Part shown: piece by piece, positions 8,444 through 16,795 of the stretch | Layout of the letters: every line of letters starts with the position of its first letter | How positions within the stretch are numbered: position 1 is the first letter of the stretch | Assembly (NCBI GenBank): GCA_900553865.1 | Contig: USFC01000019.1 | Location: forward strand, 1-21,230 | Length of the DNA: 21,230 nt | Source of the DNA: an uncultured Clostridium sp. | Lineage (GTDB): Bacteria; Bacillota; Clostridia; TANB77; CAG-508 | Reading direction: 5' to 3' | Program-made: the position numbers and the translations under genes | Notes under the pieces: generated by a model | What the model was told of the DNA's origin: nothing | What the model saw: only the letters and a program-made list of their open reading frames with translations | The model's database searches: none

Positions 8444-8471
8444 GTATAAATGTTAAAAAAAGGGAAAGAAT
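8444..8471 (+). promoter_or_regulatory. Candidate sigma-F promoter for spoIIQ
   Basis: GTATA at 8444-8448 and GGAAAGAAT at 8463-8471 are separated by 14 bases. Both halves fit the published sigma-F pattern (GYWTA, then GGnrAnAnT), although the spacer is one or two bases shorter than usual. It lies 35 bases before the spoIIQ start, where SpoIIQ is expected to be sigma-F dependent. Confidence 0.4.
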
Positions 8472-8506
8472 GTAACTAAAGAAAAATAAATTAAGGAGGA
8501 ATATAC

Positions 8507-9337
8507 ATGAGAAGAAGAAACAGAAGGCAATTTTTTAATGAGGAGAGGGAAACAAAGAAAATAGTTATAATTTCTCTTTCTGTTTTAATTATAGCAGTAG
8601 TTGCATTTATTATTACTTTTTTAATATACAATAATTATATTGATAAAAATATAGAGATAGCTCAAAACAATAAAAGTAGTATTACAGAATTAATGAATGT
8701 AAATGAACAAAATCTTTGGCAAGCAAGTTCAAATATAGGGAAAAGTGTAAACGAGGTAAAAGAGGAAAGCAAGTCAAATGAGGGAAATACACAAATAAAC
8801 AAAATAGCTATAAATACTTCAAATATGGAAAAAGAAGAAACAAATACGGAAGAAGAGCCAAAAGCTGCGACAGAAGAAACGAAAAATGAAGTAAAACAAC
8901 CAGGAGCAAAGAAAGAAGAAAAAGTACCAGATCCAACATTTTCAAAACCAGTAGAAGGAGAGATTTCTGCAGAATTTGCAAAAGATACATTAATATATTC
9001 AAATACACTTAAAGAGTGGGTAACACATATGGGAGTAGATATTAAAGCAGAAAAAGCAACTGTAGTAAAAGCGGCAGCAGAAGGTAAAGTAAAATCTATA
9101 AAAAATGACCCAAGATATGGAATAACTGTAGTAGTAGAGCATGTAAATGGATTTAAAACAATATATTCAAATTTATTAACAGCAGAATTTGTAAATGAAG
9201 AAGAAACTGTAAAAAAAGGCCAAACACTTGGAACAGTAGGAAATACGGCTACATTTGAAATAGCAGATGCACCACATTTACATTTTGAAATACAAAAAAA
9301 TGACGTAAGCTTAGACCCAACACTTTATTTGAAATAA
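8507..9337 (+). CDS. spoIIQ: SpoIIQ-like forespore M23/LytM-domain membrane protein
   Basis: A 276-residue protein with a basic N-terminus, one transmembrane helix at about 18-41, a long Lys/Glu/Asn-rich linker (45-145) and a C-terminal LytM/peptidase M23 domain. The zinc ligands expected in an active M23 fold are all present: His174 and Asp178 (HMGVD) and His257-Leu-His259 (PHLHF). SpoIIQ of Bacillus lacks a full set, while clostridial forms keep it. SpoIIQ in the forespore binds SpoIIIAH across the septum to make the feeding channel and engulfment ratchet. The position after spoIID and a sigma-F-like promoter support SpoIIQ over a generic M23 endopeptidase. AAGGAGG just upstream supports ATG 8507. 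Confidence 0.85.
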   Translation: MRRRNRRQFFNEERETKKIVIISLSVLIIAVVAFIITFLIYNNYIDKNIEIAQNNKSSITELMNVNEQNLWQASSNIGKSVNEVKEESKSNEGNTQINKIAINTSNMEKEETNTEEEPKAATEETKNEVKQPGAKKEEKVPDPTFSKPVEGEISAEFAKDTLIYSNTLKEWVTHMGVDIKAEKATVVKAAAEGKVKSIKNDPRYGITVVVEHVNGFKTIYSNLLTAEFVNEEETVKKGQTLGTVGNTATFEIADAPHLHFEIQKNDVSLDPTLYLK

Positions 9338-9343
9338 ATTACT

Positions 9344-9388
9344 ATTGGGGACGTTTCCGTTTGGTTAAGAAAGTCCAACTTGGTACAA
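9344..9388 (+). repeat. REP-like repeat copy after spoIIQ
   Basis: Starts seven bases after the spoIIQ stop. GGGGACGTTTCC, then TTTGGTTAA and, after GTCC, TTGGTACA repeat the arrangement at 5591-5641. TTGGGGAC can pair imperfectly with GTCCAA at 9373-9378, so it may fold as a weak hairpin behind spoIIQ. Confidence 0.6.
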
Positions 9389-9401
9389 TAAAGTTTTGTT
9401 T

Positions 9402-9625
9402 AAAAGTTACAATTACAAACTATTTAAATAATTAAAAGCATGATAATATATTGTTTTTTATACCTTGGTGTCGCGGCCTTCCATTCATAAAATTACTAGC
9501 ATGTTGGCCGCTCCAATCGCACTCGCAAGTGTGCTCGTTTGGTCGACTTACGCGGTATTGCAAAACAATATATTATCATGCTTATACGAAATAAAGTTAT
9601 TTTACAGTTTGTAATTGTAACTTTT
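9402..9625. repeat. 224-bp nested inverted-repeat element with GC-rich branched core
   Basis: This fills most of the 419-base gap between spoIIQ and addA. An outer perfect 20-bp inverted repeat (9402-9421 with 9606-9625) encloses a perfect 22-bp inverted repeat (9436-9457 with 9562-9583), extended by ATACC/GGTAT (9460-9464, 9554-9558). The core of about 90 bases is much GC-richer than its surroundings and has its own arms: GCGGCC 9473-9478 with GGCCGC 9506-9511, and CCAA 9513-9516 with TTGG 9539-9542 around CGCACTCGCAAGTGTG. No ORF is present. It could be a non-autonomous mobile element (MITE-like), a structured RNA or a recombination site; the sequence does not decide. Confidence 0.7.
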
Positions 9626-9663
9626 TTTGTTGTGCAAAGAAATAAAAAAAGCAAAACTAATAA

Positions 9664-9692
9664 TAGACTTTATAAAAAAAGTATTATATAAT
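9664..9692 (+). promoter_or_regulatory. Candidate addA promoter
   Basis: TAGACT at 9664-9669 (4 of 6 to consensus) lies 17 bases before a perfect TATAAT at 9687-9692, 64 bases before the chosen addA start and outside the nested palindrome. Confidence 0.5.
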
Positions 9693-9756
9693 ACAAAAAA
9701 TGTTAATCTTACATTTATGTAAGGTAATAGGTATGATAATGAGTGAGGAAAGAAAA

Positions 9757-12700
9757 ATGGCAGAGGTTAGTTGGACAAAAGAACAAAAACAAGCAATTGA
9801 AGAAAAAGGAACAAATTTACTAGTGGCAGCTGCGGCAGGAAGTGGAAAAACAGCAGTATTGGTAGAAAGAATTATTCATAAAATAATAGATGAAAAAATG
9901 GATATAGATAAGATGCTAGTTGTAACTTTTACAAATGCAGCAGCAAGTGAAATGAGAGAAAGAATATTAGATGCAATATATAAAAAAATAGAAGAAAATC
10001 CAGAAGATATACATATGCAAAGGCAAATTACCCTGTTAAATAAAGCTAGCATTTGTACAATTCATTCCTTCTGTTTAGATGTAATTAGAAATTATTTTTA
10101 TGAAATAAATATTCCAGCAAATTTTCAAATTGGAAGTTCAGCAGAAATGGAGCTATTAAAACAAGAAACTTTGGAAGAGTTACTAGAGGAAAAATATATA
10201 AAAAAGGATGAAAATTTCTTGAAATTAATAGATACATATGCAAGTTATAGGGGCGATGAAAATTTAAAAGACTTAATTTTAAAAATAGATAACCAAATAC
10301 AGAGCAGTCCATTTCCTAAAGATTGGCTAGAAGAAAAAGTAGAAATGTTTAATTTGAAAGATAAATTAGAACAGGATTTTTCACAAACTATATGGGGAAA
10401 AATTTTGTTAAAAGAATTGAAAGAAGAACTAACAGAAGCTATTTTAAAATTAGAAAAAATAGAAGCCAATTTAAGAAAATATATAGAGCTTGAAAAATAT
10501 GCAAACGTAATATTAAGTGATATAAATGAAATAGAAAAAATAATAAATGTAATAAACCGAAAGGACGAAAATGCTTGGAATCAAATATATGAAGCAGCTA
10601 AAATTAAAGATTTTGCAAAATGGCCAATAGATAGAAAAATCACGATAGATTATAAAAATGAAGCAAAGGATGCAAGAAATAAAATAAGAAAAGCTGTAAA
10701 TAGTAGTTTGGAAAAAATTATGGTATATAGTTCAAAAGATGCAAATGAAACAATAAACGATATGTACCCAATATTAAAAAGTTTAAAAGATATTATATTA
10801 GAATTTGAGGAAAAATTTAAAGAAAATAAATTAAAGAAAAATCGTATAGATTTTCATGATATAGAACATTATGCACTAGAAATATTAATAAAAGAAGAAG
10901 ATGGAAAATATGTACCTAGTAATATAGCAAAAGAAATACAAGAGAAATTTGAAGAAATTGCAATAGATGAATATCAAGATAGTAATCTAGTACAAGAATA
11001 CATATTAAATAGTGTTTCAAGAGGAAATAATATTTTTATGGTAGGTGATATAAAACAAAGTATATATCGTTTCCGCCAAGCAAGACCAGAGTTATTTTTA
11101 GAAAAGTATAGGAATTATAGTAAAATTGAAGAAGTTGAAAATAGTAATAATGCAAAAGGAGAAGAAAAAAATGAAAATATAAAGCACGAATTAGAAGAAA
11201 TGACGCAAAAGGGACAGATGATGCAAAAAGAAACGTCCAAAATGCGTCACAGGAAGATACAACTTTTTAAAAATTTCCGCAGTAGGGCTGAGGTATTGGA
11301 GATTACTAACTGGGTGTTTGAGCAAATTATGAGCGAAAAGTTAGGTGATGTTGAATATAATGAGGAAGAGTTTTTAAATTTAGGTGCAGATTATCCTGAA
11401 AATAGCAAAGAACTACTTATTCCTGAATGTCATATTCTTGATTTAGAAGCTTACGAAGCTAATGAAGAAGATGAAAAAGAAATACAAGAAGAAACAGAGG
11501 AAAATGAAACTGATGATGAGCAAGAAGAAAGTCAAATAATAGAAAAAAATGTAGAAGAAGCTAAATTAGTGGCAAATAGAATAGAGGAGTTGCTGAATAG
11601 TAATTTTAAAATTTTTGATAAAAAAACGAAAGCTTTAAGAAAATTAGAGTTTAGAGATATTGCTATTTTACTTCGTAGCACAACAAATGTAGCACCAGTA
11701 TATGAAAAAGAATTGCTTTCAAGAGGAATAGATGTATATTCTGATACTTCTACACAATATTTGGACTCAACAGAAATTCAAACTATAATCTCTTTACTTA
11801 AAATTATAGATAACCCTATGCAAGACATTCCATTAGTATTAGTACTTCGCTCACCAATTGGTAATTTTACAGATAATGAATTAGTGGAAATTCGTATAGT
11901 AGAGCAAAAAAGCTATTTTTACGAAGCTATGCTTAAAGCACGAGTTTCAGTAAAAGAAGAACTTAGACAAAAAATAGATACATTTGTAAATATGTTAGAA
12001 AATTGGAGAAAAGACCAAAAAGAAAAGCCTTTGGACGAACTAATTTGGCAAATATATCAAGAAACAAATTATTACTATTATGTTGGTTTATTAAATAATG
12101 GAAATTTAAGGCAAGCCAATTTAAAAATGTTATTTGAAAGAGCAAAACAATATGAATCTGCAAGTTTCAAGGGCTTATATAATTTTATTTGTTTTATAGA
12201 TAGATTAAAACTAAATAGTGGAGATTTGTCTGCTGCAAAAGTTATAGGTGAAAATGATAATGTAGTGCGTATAATGAGTATTCATAAGAGTAAAGGACTA
12301 GAGTTTCCAGTTGTATTTTTAAGTGGAACAGGCAAACAATTTAATAAACAAGATTTAAACGATTCAATTCTAATTCACCAAGATTTAGGCTTTGGACCCA
12401 AATTTATAGACAGTGTAAATAGAATAGAATATCCAACTCTTGCAAAAGAGGCATTAAAACTAAAACTAGAAACAGAGCTTATTTCAGAAGAAATGAGGGT
12501 TTTGTATGTAGCATTAACAAGAGCAAAAGAAAAGTTGATTATAACAGGGGTAACAAAAGGCTTTGAAAAAAAGTGCAAAGAAAAAGAAGAACTACTTTTC
12601 TTATATCAAAAGCAAAACACAAATAAGATAGAAGAAAGATTACTAAAAAAATATGTATCTTATTTGGATTGGCTGGTATTATTAAATTTAAAAGCTCCAC

Positions 12701-13551
12701 AACAAGAAAAGATTAAGTTTTTTGTACATAAAGTAGAAAAAAGCAAAGGTGAACAGTCAGAAGAAAATCATGAAGAAGTAGCAGAAAATAAAAAGATAGA
12801 CATTAAAGAATTAGATAATATAAAAAAAGTGCTTAGTTGGAAATATAAATATAATGTTTTAGCAAAAGTTCCTACTAAAACTTCTGTAAGTAAGCTAAAA
12901 GAAATTAAACAAAAAGAAGAGCAAGATATAGATTTAGAAGAATTGCTTTCAAAAGAAAAAGTGCATAAATATGAAACACCAAGTTTTATGGTAAAAGAAA
13001 ATAGAACTATTACAAGTAGCAGAAAAGGAACTTTAGTACATTTATGCATTCAAAAATTAGATGAAACGAAAGAATATAAAGAGCAAGACATAAAAAATCT
13101 AATAAATGAATTAGTAAATAAAGAAATAATTTTAAAAGAAGAAGCGGAGCAAATACCAGTGACAGGATTGGTAAAATATGTACAATCAGACTTATGGAAA
13201 GAATTAAAAGCAGCAAAAGAAATACATAAAGAAGAACCATTTTATATGCTTATACCAGCAAATAGAATAGATGAAAGCTATCCAAAAGATGAAAAAGTAT
13301 TGGTACAAGGTATTATAGACTTGTATTATATAAATAAAAATGATGAATTAGTATTAGTAGACTACAAGACGGATTATGTACAAAAAGGTGAAGAACAAAA
13401 GCTTATAGACAAATATAAAGAGCAATTAAATTTATATAAAGAGGCATTAGAAAATTCGTTAGGAAGAAAAGTAAATAAAGTACTAATATATTCGACACAA
13501 TTAGGGACGGTCCCCAATTGCGACATTTTCCCAATTTGGGACAAGGTTTAA
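9757..13551 (+). CDS. addA: ATP-dependent helicase/nuclease subunit A (AddA)
   Basis: UvrD-family helicase with a C-terminal RecB-type nuclease; with AddB it resects double-strand breaks to Chi-like sites. I start it at ATG 9757 (GAGG at 9745-9748, 8 bases away) giving 1264 residues, near the ~1230 usual; earlier ATGs lack a good ribosome binding site. Motifs: AAAGSGKT (about 25-32), FTNAAASEMRERI, DEYQDSN (404-410), VGDIKQSIYRFRQA, KNFRSR, SIHKSKGLEFPVVF, LYVALTRAKEKL; nuclease residues His1095, Asp1188 (GIIDLYY) and DYKTD at 1202-1206. Odd features: an insertion between VGDIKQSIYRFRQA and KNFRSR partly encoded by a REP-like repeat (about residues 482-498), a very acidic stretch at about 565-600, and a final ~19 residues encoded by another repeat. 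No addB is present in the window. Confidence 0.95.
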   Translation: MAEVSWTKEQKQAIEEKGTNLLVAAAAGSGKTAVLVERIIHKIIDEKMDIDKMLVVTFTNAAASEMRERILDAIYKKIEENPEDIHMQRQITLLNKASICTIHSFCLDVIRNYFYEINIPANFQIGSSAEMELLKQETLEELLEEKYIKKDENFLKLIDTYASYRGDENLKDLILKIDNQIQSSPFPKDWLEEKVEMFNLKDKLEQDFSQTIWGKILLKELKEELTEAILKLEKIEANLRKYIELEKYANVILSDINEIEKIINVINRKDENAWNQIYEAAKIKDFAKWPIDRKITIDYKNEAKDARNKIRKAVNSSLEKIMVYSSKDANETINDMYPILKSLKDIILEFEEKFKENKLKKNRIDFHDIEHYALEILIKEEDGKYVPSNIAKEIQEKFEEIAIDEYQDSNLVQEYILNSVSRGNNIFMVGDIKQSIYRFRQARPELFLEKYRNYSKIEEVENSNNAKGEEKNENIKHELEEMTQKGQMMQKETSKMRHRKIQLFKNFRSRAEVLEITNWVFEQIMSEKLGDVEYNEEEFLNLGADYPENSKELLIPECHILDLEAYEANEEDEKEIQEETEENETDDEQEESQIIEKNVEEAKLVANRIEELLNSNFKIFDKKTKALRKLEFRDIAILLRSTTNVAPVYEKELLSRGIDVYSDTSTQYLDSTEIQTIISLLKIIDNPMQDIPLVLVLRSPIGNFTDNELVEIRIVEQKSYFYEAMLKARVSVKEELRQKIDTFVNMLENWRKDQKEKPLDELIWQIYQETNYYYYVGLLNNGNLRQANLKMLFERAKQYESASFKGLYNFICFIDRLKLNSGDLSAAKVIGENDNVVRIMSIHKSKGLEFPVVFLSGTGKQFNKQDLNDSILIHQDLGFGPKFIDSVNRIEYPTLAKEALKLKLETELISEEMRVLYVALTRAKEKLIITGVTKGFEKKCKEKEELLFLYQKQNTNKIEERLLKKYVSYLDWLVLLNLKAPQQEKIKFFVHKVEKSKGEQSEENHEEVAENKKIDIKELDNIKKVLSWKYKYNVLAKVPTKTSVSKLKEIKQKEEQDIDLEELLSKEKVHKYETPSFMVKENRTITSSRKGTLVHLCIQKLDETKEYKEQDIKNLINELVNKEIILKEEAEQIPVTGLVKYVQSDLWKELKAAKEIHKEEPFYMLIPANRIDESYPKDEKVLVQGIIDLYYINKNDELVLVDYKTDYVQKGEEQKLIDKYKEQLNLYKEALENSLGRKVNKVLIYSTQLGTVPNCDIFPIWDKV
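11201..11249 (-). repeat. REP-like repeat read in frame inside addA
   Basis: TGACGCA at 11201-11207 and TGCGTCA at 11243-11249 form the same arms as the hairpin after valS. On the minus strand the interior gives GGACGTTTC, then ATCTGTCCCTTTTG, matching 5591-5641. In the addA frame it encodes a polar stretch (TQKGQMMQKETSKMRH) lying between helicase motifs where other AddA proteins have a short variable loop. Confidence 0.6.
13491..13547 (+). repeat. REP-like palindrome forming the 3' end of addA
   Basis: CGACACAATTAGGGAC at 13493-13508 is followed, after one G, by GTCCCCAATTGCGACA, an imperfect palindrome; TTTTCCCAATTTGGGACA extends it. It has the same plan as the other copies (CGACA-type ends around a GGGAC/GTCCC heart) but a different sequence. 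The addA frame reads through it and stops at 13549-13551, right at its edge. Confidence 0.55.
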
Positions 13552-13582
13552 ATATAAAATGTAAAAACTTAAAAAGAAATAC

Positions 13583-13611
13583 TTGAAAACAAATATACTT
13601 TGGTATAAAAT
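13583..13611 (+). promoter_or_regulatory. Promoter of the glycolytic gap gene
   Basis: TTGAAA at 13583-13588 lies 17 bases before TAAAAT at 13606-13611, within GGTATAAAATG. It is 65 bases before the gap start, leaving a short leader in which I saw no riboswitch or operator-like palindrome. Confidence 0.5.
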
Positions 13612-13660
13612 GTAGACGTTAAAACAATAATAAAGTAAAGCAATTTATTTTATATTTTAA

Positions 13661-14683
<1,023 letters not shown>

Positions 14684-14711
14684 AATGTTTTTGAAATAAA
14701 ATGTTATTATA

Positions 14712-14845
14712 ATGTATTATTTATATTTTTCTTGTTCGTCCCAACTGCGCACATAGTGTAACAATTAGTACATACTAATTGTTAACACTATGTAAGCTTG
14801 TCGGTCCCCACACGGAGCTCACTTCAAAAAATATAAATAATACAT
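14712..14845. repeat. 134-bp nested inverted-repeat element between gap and pgk
   Basis: Occupies half of the 262-base gap. The outer arms are a perfect 19-bp inverted repeat (14712-14730 with 14827-14845), AT-only apart from one G/C pair. In the centre, 14751-14770 pairs with 14773-14793 over 20 bp with one bulged T and almost no loop. The arms are joined by GC-richer stretches (14731-14750, 14794-14826) that carry an imperfect direct repeat CTTGTnnGTCCCnAC (14731-14745, 14797-14811; 12 of 15 identical). There is no ORF and no T tract fitting a simple terminator. It may be a mobile palindrome, or an RNA structure that sets gap versus pgk levels. Confidence 0.65.
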
Positions 14846-14885
14846 ATAGTAATATAATTAATTATTTGATAAAATTAGATATAAA

Positions 14886-14909
14886 AAACTTAAAGTAAAA
14901 TTTAAGTTT
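14886..14909 (+). other. Hairpin in the pgk leader
   Basis: AAACTTAAA at 14886-14894 pairs perfectly with TTTAAGTTT at 14901-14909 around a 6-base loop, ending 36 bases before the pgk start. It has a single G/C pair per arm half and no T tract, so it is weak and its role is uncertain. Confidence 0.25.
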
Positions 14910-14945
14910 CTTATATGTAATTTTAAATTTTTATGGAGGTAATTT

Positions 14946-16133
14946 ATGAATAAAAAAACTATTAGAGATATTGATTTAAAAGGGAAAAAAGTATTTGTTA
15001 GATGTGATTTTAATGTTCCATTAGATGAAAATGGAAACATTACAGATAATAGAAGAATTGTAGCAGCTCTTCCTACTATAAAATACTTATTAGACCAAAA
15101 CTGCAAAATAATACTTGCATCTCATTTAGGAAGACCACGAGGAGAGGTTAATCCAAAATTTTCTTTAAAACCAGTAGCTACTGAGTTATCTAAGTTATTA
15201 GGAAAAGAAGTAAAGCTAGCAAAAGATGTTGTTGGACCTTCAGCAAAAGAATTAACAAGCAATTTAAAAGAAGGAGAAATTGTTTTATTAGAAAATGTTC
15301 GTTTTGATGCAAGAGAAGAAAAAAATGATGAAAGTTTATCAAAAGAATTTGCAACTATGGCAGAAGTATTTGTAAATGATGCATTTGGAACAGCCCACAG
15401 AGCACATAGTTCTACAGCAGGAGTTGCAGAATTTTTACCAGCTGTTTCAGGATTTTTAATAGAAAAAGAATTAGAATTTTTAGGAAGTGCTTTAGAAAAT
15501 CCACAAAGACCATTTGTTGCAATCTTAGGTGGAGCAAAAGTTTCAGACAAATTAGGAGTTATAGAAGCTCTTTTAGAAAAAGTAGATAAATTAATAATAG
15601 GTGGAGGAATGGCATACACATTTTTCAAATCAATAGGATATAGTGTTGGAAAATCTATATGTGAATTAGATAAATTAGATTTAGCACAAGGATTAATAAA
15701 CAAAGCGAAAGAAAGAAATGTTAAATTAGTTCTTCCAATAGATAATGTAATTGCAAAGGAAATTGCGCCAGATGCAGAAAATAAAGTAATAGATTCAGAT
15801 AACATCCCAGAAGATTGGGAAGGTCTAGACATTGGACCAAAAACAGTAGAATTATTTAAAGAGGAACTAAAAGATGCAAAGACTATTGTGTGGAATGGAC
15901 CAGTTGGATTTTCAGAATATGAAATATTTGCAAATGGAACAAGAAGTATAGCACAAGCTTTAGCAGAAAAAGAAGATGCTGTAACAATTATAGGCGGAGG
16001 AGATTCAGCAGCAGCTATAGAAAAAATGGGACTTTCTGATAAAATGACTCACATTTCAACAGGTGGTGGAGCATCACTAGAATTCTTAGAAGGAAAAAAA
16101 TTGCCAGGAATTGAGTGTTTATTAGATAAATAA
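14946..16133 (+). CDS. pgk: Phosphoglycerate kinase
   Basis: Transfers phosphate from 1,3-bisphosphoglycerate to ADP, the first ATP-yielding step of glycolysis. The 395-residue length is normal. VRCDFNVPL (18-26) and SHLGRP (59-64) belong to the substrate-binding N-domain, VLLENVRF follows, and GPVGFSEYE and the glycine-rich [10 protein letters not shown] (about 347-356) belong to the nucleotide-binding C-domain. TGGAGG lies just upstream of ATG 14946. It heads a tight run with the Nudix gene (17-base gap), tpiA and gpmI. Confidence 0.98.
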   Translation: MNKKTIRDIDLKGKKVFVRCDFNVPLDENGNITDNRRIVAALPTIKYLLDQNCKIILASHLGRPRGEVNPKFSLKPVATELSKLLGKEVKLAKDVVGPSAKELTSNLKEGEIVLLENVRFDAREEKNDESLSKEFATMAEVFVNDAFGTAHRAHSSTAGVAEFLPAVSGFLIEKELEFLGSALENPQRPFVAILGGAKVSDKLGVIEALLEKVDKLIIGGGMAYTFFKSIGYSVGKSICELDKLDLAQGLINKAKERNVKLVLPIDNVIAKEIAPDAENKVIDSDNIPEDWEGLDIGPKTVELFKEELKDAKTIVWNGPVGFSEYEIFANGTRSIAQALAEKEDAVTIIGGGDSAAAIEKMGLSDKMTHISTGGGASLEFLEGKKLPGIECLLDK

Positions 16134-16150
16134 CAATTAAAGGAGTAAAT

Positions 16151-16795
16151 ATGTCATTAGATAAATACAAAGTACAAAATAATGGCACAGAAGAAGAAAT
16201 AGAAATAGTAAATTATTATAATGATAATTATGAGAAAATAGGCACGATTTCTAGGAAAGAAGGAATAAAACAAAATTTATTATTAGAAGCTGTACAATTA
16301 TGGATAATTAATCCACATACAAAACAAGTATTAATGCAAAAAAGAAGCAATAGCAAAGTAAATGATGCTTCAATGATAGATGTTAGTACTTCAGGTCACG
16401 TAAAAAGTACAGAAACACCAATTCAAGCTGTATTAAGAGAAGCTTCTGAAGAAATAGGTTTAAAGCGAGAAGAATTGGCACAAGAGTTACAAAAAAAGAT
16501 GATTGTAGAATGTGACTTCGCAAAGTTAGGAAGAAAAGGTAGATATTTTACGCATGAATATGTAGCTTATTTAGAACATCCTTTATCTTACTACACAAAG
16601 CAGAAGGAAGAAGTAGAAAAATTATTTTTTATGAATTATGAAGAACTTAAGGAAAAAATAAGAAAAGGAGAATCAAATATTAGGATACCACATAGTAAAG
16701 AAACAGATGAGTTACTTTATAGAATAGATGAAAGCCTATATAATTATGAAAAAAACCAAGGAAGAAGAGGAGAGTTAGAATGCGAAGAAAAATAA
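16151..16795 (+). CDS. Nudix hydrolase, isopentenyl-diphosphate-isomerase-like subgroup
   Basis: A 214-residue protein with a perfect Nudix box at 82-104 (Gly82, then Glu88, then REASEEIGL). It thus cleaves or isomerises a diphosphate-linked substrate with a divalent metal. The flanking pattern (LLLEAVQLWIINPHTKQVLMQKRS, DVSTSGHV, HEYVAYL) resembles the IPP-isomerase-like Nudix proteins often found in Firmicutes, but true IDI activity cannot be claimed. GGAG at 16142-16145 precedes ATG 16151. The last 16 bases overlap tpiA in another frame. Its place between pgk and tpiA is unusual and suggests a metabolite-cleaning or housekeeping role linked to glycolytic flux; that is inference. Confidence 0.85.
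   Translation: MSLDKYKVQNNGTEEEIEIVNYYNDNYEKIGTISRKEGIKQNLLLEAVQLWIINPHTKQVLMQKRSNSKVNDASMIDVSTSGHVKSTETPIQAVLREASEEIGLKREELAQELQKKMIVECDFAKLGRKGRYFTHEYVAYLEHPLSYYTKQKEEVEKLFFMNYEELKEKIRKGESNIRIPHSKETDELLYRIDESLYNYEKNQGRRGELECEEK

Noticed and set aside
9465..9553. tRNA-like or integron attC-like reading of the GC-rich core
   Set aside because: No T-loop GTTCRA, acceptor stem or CCA was found, and no attC core sites; no integrase is nearby.
5549..13547. Degenerate CRISPR array
   Set aside because: The repeated units are kilobases apart, in both orientations, palindromic and irregular, and no cas gene is present.
14751..14793. Simple intrinsic terminator for gap
   Set aside because: The long stem is followed by AAGCTTGTCGG, not a T tract, and sits inside a larger paired element.
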